Below, in pieces: positions 17,448 to 30,584 of a stretch of DNA of 32,234 nt. How positions within the stretch are numbered: the first letter of the stretch is position 1; every line of letters starts with the position of its first letter. The position numbers and the translations under genes are program-made. This stretch comes from Luminiphilus sp. Its GTDB lineage: Bacteria > Pseudomonadota > Gammaproteobacteria > Pseudomonadales > Halieaceae. Where the stretch lies: positions 1 through 32,234 of the forward strand of contig JAAXJC010000169.1 of the NCBI GenBank assembly GCA_012270045.1, given 5' to 3'. The notes under the pieces were generated by a model. The model worked only from the letters and a program-made list of their open reading frames with translations, did not search any database and was not told where the DNA came from.

Positions 17448-17743
17448 GGCCGCGGCTCTGGCTCCGATCCGCTTTCCTCTATGAACTGATAGTACTGTTC
17501 ATCTTCCATCACCAGGCCCAACTCCTCACGGGCGTGCTGCTCGACAGCCCGATGCCCGTTCTGAAGCTCCAATACCTGTCGGGCCAGCACATCATTGCGG
17601 GCCTTGAGCTCCGCGTTCCGTTGCTCTTCCAGGGCGATTTTCTCTTTCAGGCGTACCCCCTCCGCGATGCCGCCTTCGGCAAACCAGAGTCGATACTGCA
17701 GCAGCAGCACCAACGCCAGCAGCACCCCTATGATTATTCGCAT
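17444..17743 (-). CDS. ftsB: Cell division protein FtsB
   Basis: A 99-residue single-pass membrane protein. The helix at residues 2-16 (RIIIGVLLALVLLLQ) is followed by the FtsB signature LLQYRLWFAEGG, then a Leu/Glu-rich coiled coil (LKEKIALEEQRNAELKARN) and REELGLVMEDEQYYQFIE at the C-terminal side. FtsB binds FtsL and FtsQ in the divisome. It lies between eno (5 bases) and ispD (overlap), the standard arrangement in gammaproteobacteria. Confidence 0.95.
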   Translation of the reverse strand: MRIIIGVLLALVLLLQYRLWFAEGGIAEGVRLKEKIALEEQRNAELKARNDVLARQVLELQNGHRAVEQHAREELGLVMEDEQYYQFIEESGSEPEPRP

Positions 17744-17748
17744 CGCCG

Positions 17749-21650
<3,902 letters not shown>

Positions 21651-21664
21651 TCAGATGGGAGATC

Positions 21665-21693
21665 AGTCTATCAGCAAGCCGGGGTGCACTCAA
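21665..21693 (-). promoter_or_regulatory. Predicted sigma70 promoter of pyrG
   Basis: On the minus strand, TTGAGT and TAGACT are separated by exactly 17 bases, each matching four of six consensus positions. The -35 overlaps the tilS stop, and transcription would start near 21658, giving a leader of about 85 bases before pyrG. Confidence 0.5.
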
Positions 21694-23021
21694 TTAAGAG
21701 GCTCAAAATCAGTAGGATTCCATAGCGGCATCAGCCCGCCCGACTGGCCCCGGCCCCCAGGGTTGAAGCCCGCCAGGGGACCGATCAGAGGCGCATAGAC
21801 CGGGGTATCCCCGTCGGTGAGCAAAGGCAGGCGGGACCGCCACCAGGGCGGCACATCATATTCCTGGCAGAGTTTGCCAAAATCCCGGCTCTGGCCATCC
21901 GGAGCCGCCAGTTTTTCACCCTCACGGCGATAACGCATTGCCAGCTGCTGTCCCGGGGGCAGTCCGACTGAATCCGCCACACTGGTCCATTCGAGGCGGC
22001 CCCAGGCCCCTGACTGGGCAGCACCGACAGTGGCCGATCGGGGTAGTTCCGGCAGATCGTCAGGGATTTGGGTCAGCGCAATGTGACCGCGCCAACTGCG
22101 CAGCACCCCTTCGGTCAGCCGTAATTCGGGCGACCTGTCCGCACCGGCCTCCAGGCACTGACGGGCAAACTCCGTCAGCCGCGTGGCCGGGGGCGCCTGC
22201 AGCCCTGCCTCGGACAACCAGTGATGGATCAAATCCGCCAACAACTGCCGGTCGCTGACAGCGCCCATGGCCAGCACTGGCTCCCCCAGCAGGTTCTCCC
22301 CCACCGGCAGTGCCTGCTCGCCCAGTCTCGCCAGTAACCGCTCCTGCTGTTCGGCGCAACGCCCCAGGGCGTTGGCGAATAGGGGCCAGCGGTGCTGGAC
22401 CGCCGGCAGGATGTGTTGGCGCAGGTAACCGCGGTCGAAGCGGACGTCGGCGTTGCTGGGGTCGGTCACAAAGGGCAGTGACCAGCCCTCAGCCCAGCTT
22501 TCAATGTCGGACCGGGAGACGCCCAGAAGCGGCCGGGACAACAGGCCATGGCCCAGGGCTCGACGTCGCGGCATACCCGCCAGTCCACGGGGTCCAGTGC
22601 CCCGGAACAGCCTGTGCAGAATGGTTTCCGCCTGGTCATCCCCATGGTGAGCCAGCATCAGCAACTCGCCGGGTCCCAGGACCTGCCGGAATACCGCGTA
22701 TCGGGCTGTGCGGGCCGCGGCCTCCAGACCCTTGCCGGCATCCCTGGCCACCGTGACGCTGTGGATTTGCAGGTCAATATCGAGTCGGTCACAAACCCGC
22801 TGGCACAGTGCTGCCCAGTCGTCGGCACTGTCCTCAAGACCGTGGTGTATGTGAATGGCGGTCAGCGGCGGGCCGCCCTGCCCTCGCCACAGACTGGCGA
22901 GGTACAGCAGCACCATGCTGTCACAGCCACCGCTGAGCCCCAGCCACCAGCGCGCCGCGCCGGTGTCCCGTTGGAATTCGGGGATGACCTGCTCTGGAAG
23001 TGCCGCCGGGGCCAGGGTCAG
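21690..23021 (-). CDS. tilS: tRNA(Ile)-lysidine synthase with apparent CTG start
   Basis: About 443 residues counted from a CTG at 23021 that overlaps the accA stop (CTGA). The PP-loop motif SGGCDS is at residues 30-35, so the first ATG (residue 36, position 22916) is too late to be the start. Between the upstream stop and the motif there is no ATG, GTG or TTG, only CTG codons at 23021 and 23015. Later motifs are normal: [41 protein letters not shown] and [12 protein letters not shown]. The enzyme makes lysidine at the wobble position of the AUA-reading tRNA(Ile) and is essential in most bacteria, so the gene is expected to be functional. Confidence 0.88.
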   Translation of the reverse strand: MTLAPAALPEQVIPEFQRDTGAARWWLGLSGGCDSMVLLYLASLWRGQGGPPLTAIHIHHGLEDSADDWAALCQRVCDRLDIDLQIHSVTVARDAGKGLEAAARTARYAVFRQVLGPGELLMLAHHGDDQAETILHRLFRGTGPRGLAGMPRRRALGHGLLSRPLLGVSRSDIESWAEGWSLPFVTDPSNADVRFDRGYLRQHILPAVQHRWPLFANALGRCAEQQERLLARLGEQALPVGENLLGEPVLAMGAVSDRQLLADLIHHWLSEAGLQAPPATRLTEFARQCLEAGADRSPELRLTEGVLRSWRGHIALTQIPDDLPELPRSATVGAAQSGAWGRLEWTSVADSVGLPPGQQLAMRYRREGEKLAAPDGQSRDFGKLCQEYDVPPWWRSRLPLLTDGDTPVYAPLIGPLAGFNPGGRGQSGGLMPLWNPTDFEPLN

Positions 23022-23965
23022 TTACCGTAGGACATCAGTCTCTGGTAGCGCGCCTCCAGCATGGCATCGGTATCAATGGCGCACAGTCTGTCGACCTGTT
23101 CCACCAGATGGGACTGTATCCGTTGTGCCATCTCCACCGGGTTGCGGTGGGCCCCGCCCAGGGGCTCAGGAATAGTGGCATCAACGATACCCAAATCCTG
23201 CAGCGTCGAGGAGGTAACACCCATCGCCGAGGCCGCGTCCGGGGCAAATTCACTGCTCTTCCAGATGATGTTGGCGCAACCCTCGGGGGAGATCACAAAA
23301 TAGGTTGAATACTGGAGCATCGCCAGGTGATCGCCGACGCCGATACCCAGGGCGCCTCCGGAGGAACCCTCGCCGATCACAATGCAGACAATTGGGGTTC
23401 GCAATCTGGACATCACCGCCAGGTTGCGGGCGATCGCCTCGGAGATGCCCCGCTCTTCCGAGTCTATTCCCGGGTAGGCTCCGGGAGTGTCAATCAGGGT
23501 GACCACAGGCATTTTAAAGCGCTCTGCCATCTCCATCAGACGCAGCGCTTTGCGATAACCCTCGGGCTTGGGCATGCCGAAGTTGCGGTAGACCTTGTCC
23601 TTTACAGCCCGGCCCTTCTCCTGTCCGATCACCATGACCGGGCGGCCTTCCAGCCGGGCGACGCCACCAATGATGGCTTTGTCATCACCAAAATGCCGGT
23701 CACCGTGTAATTCATCAAACTCGGTGAAGATATGATCGATGTAGTCCAGCGAGTAGGGCCGCAGGGGGTGCCGAGCGACCCGGACGATATCCCAGGGGCT
23801 CAGGTCCGCGTAGATCTTTTCGGTCAGGGAGGTGCTCTTGTCCCGCAGCCGTTCGATTTCCTCGGCAAGGTTCAAGTCGGCATCTGAGCCGACGTTGCTC
23901 AGCTCCTCAATTTTGCCCTCAAGCTCGGCTATAGGTTGCTCAAAGTCGAGGTAGTTGGGATTCAT
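23018..23965 (-). CDS. accA: Acetyl-CoA carboxylase carboxyltransferase subunit alpha
   Basis: 315 residues from ATG 23965 ([22 protein letters not shown]), with GGAAG just upstream. Family motifs present: [67 protein letters not shown] and [17 protein letters not shown]. AccA and AccD together transfer the carboxyl group from biotin to acetyl-CoA, the first step of fatty acid synthesis. It heads the long minus-strand chain, diverges from dusC and overlaps tilS by 4 bases at its end. Confidence 0.97.
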   Translation of the reverse strand: MNPNYLDFEQPIAELEGKIEELSNVGSDADLNLAEEIERLRDKSTSLTEKIYADLSPWDIVRVARHPLRPYSLDYIDHIFTEFDELHGDRHFGDDKAIIGGVARLEGRPVMVIGQEKGRAVKDKVYRNFGMPKPEGYRKALRLMEMAERFKMPVVTLIDTPGAYPGIDSEERGISEAIARNLAVMSRLRTPIVCIVIGEGSSGGALGIGVGDHLAMLQYSTYFVISPEGCANIIWKSSEFAPDAASAMGVTSSTLQDLGIVDATIPEPLGGAHRNPVEMAQRIQSHLVEQVDRLCAIDTDAMLEARYQRLMSYGN

Positions 23966-24016
23966 AGCAGTCTTCCGGCTCGAATGGCTTGCGCATAACC
24001 CGCTAGTGTACATAAA

Positions 24017-24045
24017 CCATGGCATACCACGCCATGCCACCATGG
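24017..24045. promoter_or_regulatory. Imperfect inverted repeat between accA and dusC
   Basis: CCATGGCAT and ATGCCACCATGG face each other across 8 bases, with one unpaired base. The repeat lies in the 115-base divergent gap, 52 bases from the accA start and 36 from the dusC start, where a regulator could bind. No protein that would use it can be named. Confidence 0.3.
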
Positions 24046-24080
24046 GCCTGCACCCGCGGGTCATGTATCCTTGGCCCGCG

Positions 24081-25112
24081 ATGAAAGACAGCCATACGCA
24101 GCCAACAGGTCAACCAGACCACCGACTCGTGCTCGCCCCCATGGAGGGTGTGATGGACAGCATCATGCGGGCCATGCTGACCGGCATGGGCGGCTACGAC
24201 CGGTGTGTCACCGAATTCGTCAGGGTGTCCCAGACCGTGCTGCCGGCCCGGGTTTTTCATCGGCTATGCCCCGAATTACTCGAAGGCGGCAAGACCCCTT
24301 CAGGCACCCCGGTTTTTGTGCAATTACTGGGCAGTGACGCGCCGCTAATGGCCCGCAATGCCCGGGCGGCGGTGGGCCTTGGGGCTCCCGGCATAGACCT
24401 GAATTTTGGCTGCCCCGCCAAGACCGTCAATAAATCCCGGGGCGGAGCCGTGCTGCTCAAAACCCCTGACACCCTGCGCGGCGTCTGTAGCGCTGTCCGG
24501 GACGCCGTGCCTCCGTCGATACCGGTCACGGCAAAGATTCGCCTGGGCTTCGACGACGACTCGCATTTCATGGACATCGTGGCGGCGGCCCTGGCGGGGG
24601 GCATTTCGGAATTGACCATCCACGCCAGGACCCGACGGCAGGCCTATCGCCCACCCGCCCACTGGTCCCGGCTGGCAGAAGCCGTCGACATGGCCGCGGC
24701 GGCCGGTGTGCGGGTCATCGCCAACGGCGAACTGTGGTCCCCCGGAGATGTGCTGAGATGCCGCTCAGTATCCCGGTGCCGGGATTTTATGCTGGCCCGG
24801 GGCTCCCTGTGCCGCCCGGATTTGGGCCGCCAGGTCAGGGCCCAACTGATTCCGGAGACGGCGGCATCCCCTCCCCCTGCGCCTCTGGACTGGCCCGATA
24901 TTCCACCGCTGTTGCGCAGCTATCTGCATCGCAACGCAGCGACTTACGATGCCCGCTATGCCTGTAACCCACTGAAGCAATGGCTGGTCTACCTGCAGTA
25001 TCATTACCCCCAGGCCGGCGCGTTGTTTGCCAAGGTCAAACGTCTGCGGGACTTTAATGACATGGATAGGGCGCTGGTTGCCGAACAACCCGCGCTACCC
25101 ACCGCAGCCTAG
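24081..25112 (+). CDS. dusC: tRNA-dihydrouridine(16) synthase DusC-like
   Basis: 343 residues from ATG 24081; ATG 24063 would add six residues. The FMN-barrel start is [13 protein letters not shown], followed by CVTEFVRVS, the catalytic Cys111 in [15 protein letters not shown], the FMN-binding TAKIRLGF and HARTR, and [12 protein letters not shown]. The C-terminal helical domain ([25 protein letters not shown]) fits DusC rather than DusA or DusB. It reduces a D-loop uridine in tRNA with NADPH. The POT transporter gene starts 35 bases later and may share its transcript. Confidence 0.9.
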   Translation: MKDSHTQPTGQPDHRLVLAPMEGVMDSIMRAMLTGMGGYDRCVTEFVRVSQTVLPARVFHRLCPELLEGGKTPSGTPVFVQLLGSDAPLMARNARAAVGLGAPGIDLNFGCPAKTVNKSRGGAVLLKTPDTLRGVCSAVRDAVPPSIPVTAKIRLGFDDDSHFMDIVAAALAGGISELTIHARTRRQAYRPPAHWSRLAEAVDMAAAAGVRVIANGELWSPGDVLRCRSVSRCRDFMLARGSLCRPDLGRQVRAQLIPETAASPPPAPLDWPDIPPLLRSYLHRNAATYDARYACNPLKQWLVYLQYHYPQAGALFAKVKRLRDFNDMDRALVAEQPALPTAA

Positions 25113-25147
25113 CTGCGTTCATAACAACGAAAGGAAGCAATAACACG

Positions 25148-26653
25148 ATGGAAACCACAGCAGGCGGCCACACCACCGGTCGCGAATTCATGGGACACCC
25201 CGCTGGCCTCTACATCTGTTTCGGCACGGAGCTGTGGGAACGCTTTTCCTTCTACGGCATGAAATACCTGCTGCTGCTGTACCTCACCAAATACCACCTG
25301 TTCGCGGATGACGCGGGCCTGGCGGTACTGGGCAGCTACACCGCACTGGTCTACGCCATGCCGGTGCTGGGTGGCCTGATTGCGGATCGCTACATCGGTA
25401 TGCGCCGGGCCGTGGTGTATGGCGGCCTGCTGCTGGTCGCCGGGCACCTGGGCATGGCCTTCGAGGGGGAACAGGCCCGCCTGGTTGACGGCAGCGTCAC
25501 TCGGGATGAGGGCGCCCTGCAGGTCTTTTACCTGTCCCTGGCGTTGATCATCATGGGCGTGGGCTTTCTCAAGCCCAATATCTCCACCGTGGTCGGCAAG
25601 CTGTACGCGGAAAATGATCCCCGGCGGGATGCCGGCTTCACCATTTTCTACATGGGCAGCACCTTCGGTGACTTCGCGGCCACCCTGCTCTGTGGCTGGC
25701 TGGGCGAGGTGTACGGCTGGGCCTACGGTTTCGGTGCCGCCGGCATTGGCATGTTGCTGGGGCTGGTGCTCTTTTTGTGGGGACAACCCCTGCTGGAGGG
25801 GCATGGGGAAGCGCCCTCGGACGCGGTACTGGCGGAGAAAAAAGGCCCGGTCAGCCTGGAGACCTTAATTTATCTTGCCGGCCTCGTGGGTGTGGTCGTG
25901 ATCTGGCAGATCGTGCAGTTCAACGCCGTGGTGGGCACCCTGCTGAACCTCGTCGCCATCGGTACCCTTGGGGGACTGGGCTGGTACATCTTTGCCCGCT
26001 GTGACCGCGTACAGCGGGACCGCATGCTGGCACTGGTCGCCTTGATCGTGTCCACGGTCTTCTTCTGGGCGCTGTTCGAGCAGGCGGCGGGCTCGATGAC
26101 GCTGTTCGCTGACCGGGATACCGACAAGACTCTGTTTGGCATTACCCTGACCGCATCCCAGTTCGGAGCCGCCAACTCGTTCTTTATCTTCACCCTGGCG
26201 CCGGTTTTTGCCTTCCTGTGGACCTGGCTGGGGCGCAAAAACCTGGAGCCCAGTACCCCGGTCAAATTCGCACTGGGCATTGCCCAGGCCGGGCTTGGTT
26301 TCGGCGCCCTCGCCTACGGGGCACAGTTCCCTGACGAGGCTGGTTTGGTATCTGCCTGGTGGTTGGTTCTGGCCTACCTGCTGCACACCACCGGTGAGTT
26401 GTGTCTGAGCCCGGTGGGACTGTCCGCGGTAACCAAACTTTCGGTGCCCAGTGTCGGGGGTGTCATGATGGGGGCCTGGTTCCTCGCCTCCGCGTATTCG
26501 TCCTATGTCGCGGCGCTGCTGGGCACCATGGTTACCGAGGCCCAGGGCTTTGCCCACCTGTTTGACCAACTGCTGTGGGCCGGCGTGATCGCCGGGGTGG
26601 CCATGCTCATAGCCACCCCCCTTCTGAAGCGCCTGATGCACGGGATTCACTGA
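25148..26653 (+). CDS. POT/PTR family peptide transporter
   Basis: 501 residues, about 12-14 transmembrane helices. The first helix carries the POT proton-site motif as ELWERFSFYGMKYLL, followed by GGLIADRYIGMRRAV. Proton-coupled peptide transporters usually take up di- and tripeptides. The second family signature, FYxxINxG, is altered: the sequence reads FTIFYMGSTFGDFAA, with Thr in place of Asn. The substrate may therefore differ from ordinary peptides. The C-terminal half is typical (FALFEQAAGSMTLFADRDTD-like helix region, and LHTTGELCLSPVGLSAVTKL). The protein does not match a named E. coli Dtp closely enough for a symbol. Confidence 0.87.
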   Translation: METTAGGHTTGREFMGHPAGLYICFGTELWERFSFYGMKYLLLLYLTKYHLFADDAGLAVLGSYTALVYAMPVLGGLIADRYIGMRRAVVYGGLLLVAGHLGMAFEGEQARLVDGSVTRDEGALQVFYLSLALIIMGVGFLKPNISTVVGKLYAENDPRRDAGFTIFYMGSTFGDFAATLLCGWLGEVYGWAYGFGAAGIGMLLGLVLFLWGQPLLEGHGEAPSDAVLAEKKGPVSLETLIYLAGLVGVVVIWQIVQFNAVVGTLLNLVAIGTLGGLGWYIFARCDRVQRDRMLALVALIVSTVFFWALFEQAAGSMTLFADRDTDKTLFGITLTASQFGAANSFFIFTLAPVFAFLWTWLGRKNLEPSTPVKFALGIAQAGLGFGALAYGAQFPDEAGLVSAWWLVLAYLLHTTGELCLSPVGLSAVTKLSVPSVGGVMMGAWFLASAYSSYVAALLGTMVTEAQGFAHLFDQLLWAGVIAGVAMLIATPLLKRLMHGIH

Positions 26654-26693
26654 TCGGCTGTACAGCGGTCGTTTGAAAAACTGGTGCGCCACT

Positions 26694-26720
26694 GCCCAAG
26701 GTCCCACGGGGGCTTTGGGC
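26694..26720. terminator. Stem-loop between convergent transporter and kinase genes
   Basis: GCCCAAG and CTTTGGGC pair, with an inner CCC/GGG, in the gap between two convergent genes. There is no T-run on either side, so it may act as a 3'-end stabiliser rather than a full intrinsic terminator. Confidence 0.35.
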
Positions 26721-26753
26721 CGTCGCCTGTCTCCAGCACCGGCTTCCCTCAGT

Positions 26754-27326
26754 TCAGTGTTCTGAGGCTAAGTCACCGATCAGGAAATCCGCTGCGGCAT
26801 CTATTGACCGACAAAAATCCGCGCCGGTATCGAAGTAGGACAGCCCGTGCTCTTTACACGCCGCTTTTATTCGCTTGCTGTGGGCAATCATGTTGCCAAC
26901 ATGATCCGCAATATAGTGATCCGATTGACGGGTCAACCAGTCTCCACCCGCTGGTTCATGCTGTTTGATTACAGCGACTTTTGTCGCCATCTCGGTCCTG
27001 GCGTAACCGAGGAACACCGCCCTGATCTTGCCCGGGCGTTGGGCGATCAGTCCGGCAACGGTTCTCGGCAGTAAGGCCTCGCCCTCAATCAGGTAGTCGA
27101 CGTCATCCGCCAGCAGACTGTCAATCATGCCCAATAGAAAAGGCGCCATCCTCTCGGCAATGTCATCAGGCCAGAGCAGATGATGGATACCCTGCTCGGG
27201 CATGCCGCTGTTGAAACCCATCATCAGCCAGTCGAGCGAAAGGTAGGGAATCCCTTTTTCCCCAAGGATTTTCCTCGCTAGCTGCGTTTTCCCTGATCGG
27301 GAAGCGCCACTTACCAGGAATAGCAC
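26754..27326 (-). CDS. Small P-loop kinase-like protein
   Basis: 190 residues from a GTG start with GGAAAA 8 bases before it. A nucleotide-binding P-loop is at residues 6-15 (SGASRSGKTQ), followed by a DWLMMGF segment in the place of the acidic residue of small kinases, then DYLIEGEALLP, VFLGYARTEMATK and a lid-like region rich in His and Arg (LTRQSDHYIADHV). This fits the adenylate-kinase/shikimate-kinase-like superfamily, but I cannot name a substrate. There is no signal peptide or membrane segment. It stands alone downstream of the RND operon on the same strand and could be co-transcribed with it; nothing else ties them. Confidence 0.7.
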   Translation of the reverse strand: MLFLVSGASRSGKTQLARKILGEKGIPYLSLDWLMMGFNSGMPEQGIHHLLWPDDIAERMAPFLLGMIDSLLADDVDYLIEGEALLPRTVAGLIAQRPGKIRAVFLGYARTEMATKVAVIKQHEPAGGDWLTRQSDHYIADHVGNMIAHSKRIKAACKEHGLSYFDTGADFCRSIDAAADFLIGDLASEH

Positions 27327-27424
27327 GGCGCTTTTCCGTCAGCTATCGACAACCCATGGGACAGTTCAGCAGATTCCACCCACAGGGGCTTGGGATTGAC
27401 TGCAGGGGTTCCCACAACCGGAGG

Positions 27425-30400
27425 CTACACCGCCTCTGAAGCACCCGGGGGCCCGGACTCGCCAACGGGCTGGCCATCCGTTGGCTTGCCACGCAGACGC
27501 CGGACGAACTGCTGGTAGTCCCAGCCAATCATGTACAGCGCCGGCACCATCAGCAGACTGACGAAGAGTGCGAACAGCACCCCGAAGGACAGTGACAGCA
27601 CGGCCGGCTTGAGGAACTCGGCGGTGGTCGAACGTTCGGCCATGATGGGTATCAAGCCGACAAACGTCGTTACCGTGGTAAGAAAGATCGGGCGGAACCG
27701 GTTCACCGCGGCATCCAGAACGGCTTCATAGGATGAAAGCCCTTCGTCCTCCCGGCGCCGGATATAGTCAACCAAAACCAGGTTGTCGTTCACTACCACG
27801 CCCGCGGCAGCCCCTATCCCAAAGTAGGAGAACAACGCCAGGGGCATATCGAACAAAAGATGACCGAAGATAGCCCCCATGAAGCCAAAGGGTATGGCCG
27901 TCATGATCAAAAGCGGCAAGGAGTAGGAGCGGAAGGCGACGGCAATGAGTGCATAAATTGCAAAGAGCGCAACCGTGTAAAGGGCCGAAATCTCACTAAA
28001 GAATTCCGCCTCGGACTCCTGAATACCTCCCTTGAGCACGCTGAGCCCTGGATATTTGGCCTCCAGCGTTGGAATAAACTCTTTGTTAACCGTCCGCGCG
28101 ATATCGCCCAGGGCGTCCCGTTCGACATTGGCCACCACACGAATAAAGCGCCGGCCGTCGCGCCGGCCAATGCGCTGGACGCCGGTCCCAAAACTGACAT
28201 CGGCCACTGCCGCCAGCGGAACACTGCGCCCGTCCGCCGTGCGCACCAGAAAGTCATCCAGGGAATTGAGCTGGCTGCGGGTTTCCCGGGGGTAACGCAC
28301 CATCACCCGGGCATCACCGTATTCCCGGGGCAGGCGCTGTACCTCCTCGCCGTAATAGCCCTGACGGACCTGGCGTGACACGTCGGCCAGACTGATACCC
28401 AGGCGCTCGGCACCGGGTTTCAGGGTGAAGCGCAGCTCGCTCAGCTCACCCTGCTGATCATCCCGCACGTAGAACGCGGCGTCGTAGGTCTGCAAATGCA
28501 ATTGAAGATCTTCACTGGCCGCTTTCAGCAACTCGAAATCGTTGTGCTGCAAGACGAAGGTGACAGTGGGTGCGCCGCTGTTATTGAGGGTGTAATTCAC
28601 CTCGATCTGCTCGGCATCCGGGATATCCCCCGTCAGTTCCCGCAGTCGCTCAGCCGCCGCGCGGGCACTCATATCCCGCACCTCAGGCGGCGCAAGCGAC
28701 ACAATGGCAAGCACATTTTCGGGGCGCGCACGCGCGTACCACCCCTCAATAATCTGGCCACTGCCCTGCCCCGAGCCGCTTGCGCTCGAGGACACCTCTT
28801 TCACCAAGGCTTTCTCGGCGTCCTGCAGCTGCTCCAGTACCTCCAGGGCCCGCTCAAAGGGCGTGCCGATGGGCAGGTCAACACTGATGTTGATCTCTTC
28901 ATTCTCCACCTGGGGGAAGAAAAAGAACTTCACCCAGCCGGTGGAAAACAAGCCCACAGAGATAATGAAACCCGAGACGAACACCATGGTGGTGGTGTAG
29001 CGCCGACGCAGGCACTTTTCCAGAAAGGGGCGGTAATGGTTGTGGGCGAAGTCGACGATGGCGTGGGCAAAATTCTGCTGCCACAGTTTCCAGCCCTTCA
29101 AATTTTTGCGTGGCTCGATATGGCGCAGGTGCACCGGCAGGATAAAAAAGGCTTCGATCAGTGACATGATCAGGGCAAGGGTGATCACAATGGACAACTG
29201 TCGGGTGATCTGGGTCTGGACACCGGAAACAAAAAGCCAGGGAGCGAAGGCGACAATCGTGGTCAAAACAGCAAAGATGACCGGCCGCGACACGCTGGCG
29301 GCACCCACCACCGCCGCCTGTTCGCCGTCCAGTCCCTTGTTGTGATTGTGGTGGTGAATACTCTCACCCACCACAATGGCGTCATCGACCACAATGCCCA
29401 GCACCAACAGGAAGGCGAAAGTGGAAATCACGTTCAGAGACACGTCACTGGCGGGCAGGAAAGCAAAGGCACCCATGAAGGCCACGCCTATACCCGCCGT
29501 TACCCAAAGTGCGACCGCCGGCCGAGTGGTCATGACCAGAACCAGAAACACCAGCAGCAAGCCCAGCAGGGACGATTCGGTAATCAAATCCATGCGCGAG
29601 GTATAGATTTCCGCGGTATTGAACCCCATGTTCAGCGTGATGCCCTCGGGCAGTGTCGGCTGGGTGTCCGCTATCCACTTCTTTGCCGACTCGCTGGACT
29701 TGACTACCTGCATGGTATCTGTGGACTGCACGTTCAAAACAACCACGGGCTCGCCATTGTATCGGGCGAGTAATTCGGTTTCCTCGAAACCATCAATCAC
29801 CCGGGCCACATCACCGACACGGATGGCACCGCCCTCGGGGGTCTGACGAATGACGATGTCTTCAAAGTCCCGCTGGGTGTCAGCGAGGTTGAGCACCCGC
29901 AGCTGCACGTCGCCGGTCTGGGTTTTGACACGGCCCGAGGACAGGTTGATGGAGCTATTGCGGATAACCGCCGCGACCTCGGCAAAGGTGATGCCGTACT
30001 GGCGCAGCGCGCGCTCGGACAGCTCCACCGTTACCTCTTCCTGGCGCACTCCCCACATATCAACCCGAGAGATATAGGGTCGGGACGCCAGATCCTGGCG
30101 TAGTTCCTCCGCCAGTCGTGCCAGCGCCCGCTCACCGATGTCGCCACTGACGGTGATGCGAAACATGGCCTCGTTCCAGTCCTGACGACGGATCCTCGGA
30201 TTTTCGATATCCCTGGGAAAGGATGTGATCGAGTCGACGGCATTTTTGACATCATTGGTAAACCCGTTGATGTCCACGTCTGCCAGTGTTTCCACACTGA
30301 TGCCGCCGTAACCCTCCCGGGACTCAGAGCGGATTCTGTTGACGTTGGGGACGCCGTCGAGCGCATCTTCTATGCGCTGAACAACCTGTTGTTCCACTTC

Positions 30401-30574
30401 GCTGGGGGAGGCGCCGGGCCAGGCGACATCGATCTGTACCACATAGGAGTTAAGGCCAGGAAACGCTTCCTTCTCGACATTCTGCAAGCCCAGCCAACCG
30501 GAGATGACAATCCCCAGCATCAGCAAGTTGGCAGCTACCGGGTTACGGACCCACCACGCGACCAATCTTTGCAT
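27425..30574 (-). CDS. RND-type efflux permease
   Basis: 1049 residues with the two-fold RND layout: a first helix (NPVAANLLMLGIVISGWLGL), a large periplasmic domain (about 35-330), six helices, a second periplasmic domain and six more helices. Helix 4 holds the proton-carrying Asp pair at 397-398 (GIVVDDAIVVGES), followed by a His cluster at 407-411. In the tenth helix the Lys of AcrB-type pumps is replaced by Asn (GVVVNDNLVLVDYI), as in other members of this branch. The pump uses the proton gradient to expel drugs, lipids or metabolites; the substrate cannot be read. Its membrane-fusion partner lies 10 bases upstream. No TolC-like gene or regulator is in the window. Confidence 0.95.
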   Translation of the reverse strand: MQRLVAWWVRNPVAANLLMLGIVISGWLGLQNVEKEAFPGLNSYVVQIDVAWPGASPSEVEQQVVQRIEDALDGVPNVNRIRSESREGYGGISVETLADVDINGFTNDVKNAVDSITSFPRDIENPRIRRQDWNEAMFRITVSGDIGERALARLAEELRQDLASRPYISRVDMWGVRQEEVTVELSERALRQYGITFAEVAAVIRNSSINLSSGRVKTQTGDVQLRVLNLADTQRDFEDIVIRQTPEGGAIRVGDVARVIDGFEETELLARYNGEPVVVLNVQSTDTMQVVKSSESAKKWIADTQPTLPEGITLNMGFNTAEIYTSRMDLITESSLLGLLLVFLVLVMTTRPAVALWVTAGIGVAFMGAFAFLPASDVSLNVISTFAFLLVLGIVVDDAIVVGESIHHHNHNKGLDGEQAAVVGAASVSRPVIFAVLTTIVAFAPWLFVSGVQTQITRQLSIVITLALIMSLIEAFFILPVHLRHIEPRKNLKGWKLWQQNFAHAIVDFAHNHYRPFLEKCLRRRYTTTMVFVSGFIISVGLFSTGWVKFFFFPQVENEEINISVDLPIGTPFERALEVLEQLQDAEKALVKEVSSSASGSGQGSGQIIEGWYARARPENVLAIVSLAPPEVRDMSARAAAERLRELTGDIPDAEQIEVNYTLNNSGAPTVTFVLQHNDFELLKAASEDLQLHLQTYDAAFYVRDDQQGELSELRFTLKPGAERLGISLADVSRQVRQGYYGEEVQRLPREYGDARVMVRYPRETRSQLNSLDDFLVRTADGRSVPLAAVADVSFGTGVQRIGRRDGRRFIRVVANVERDALGDIARTVNKEFIPTLEAKYPGLSVLKGGIQESEAEFFSEISALYTVALFAIYALIAVAFRSYSLPLLIMTAIPFGFMGAIFGHLLFDMPLALFSYFGIGAAAGVVVNDNLVLVDYIRRREDEGLSSYEAVLDAAVNRFRPIFLTTVTTFVGLIPIMAERSTTAEFLKPAVLSLSFGVLFALFVSLLMVPALYMIGWDYQQFVRRLRGKPTDGQPVGESGPPGASEAV

Positions 30575-30584
30575 TTACAACTCC

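Noticed and set aside
16434-17489. A 351-codon plus-strand frame across ispF and ispD
   Set aside because: Arg/Pro/His-rich shadow of two certain genes.
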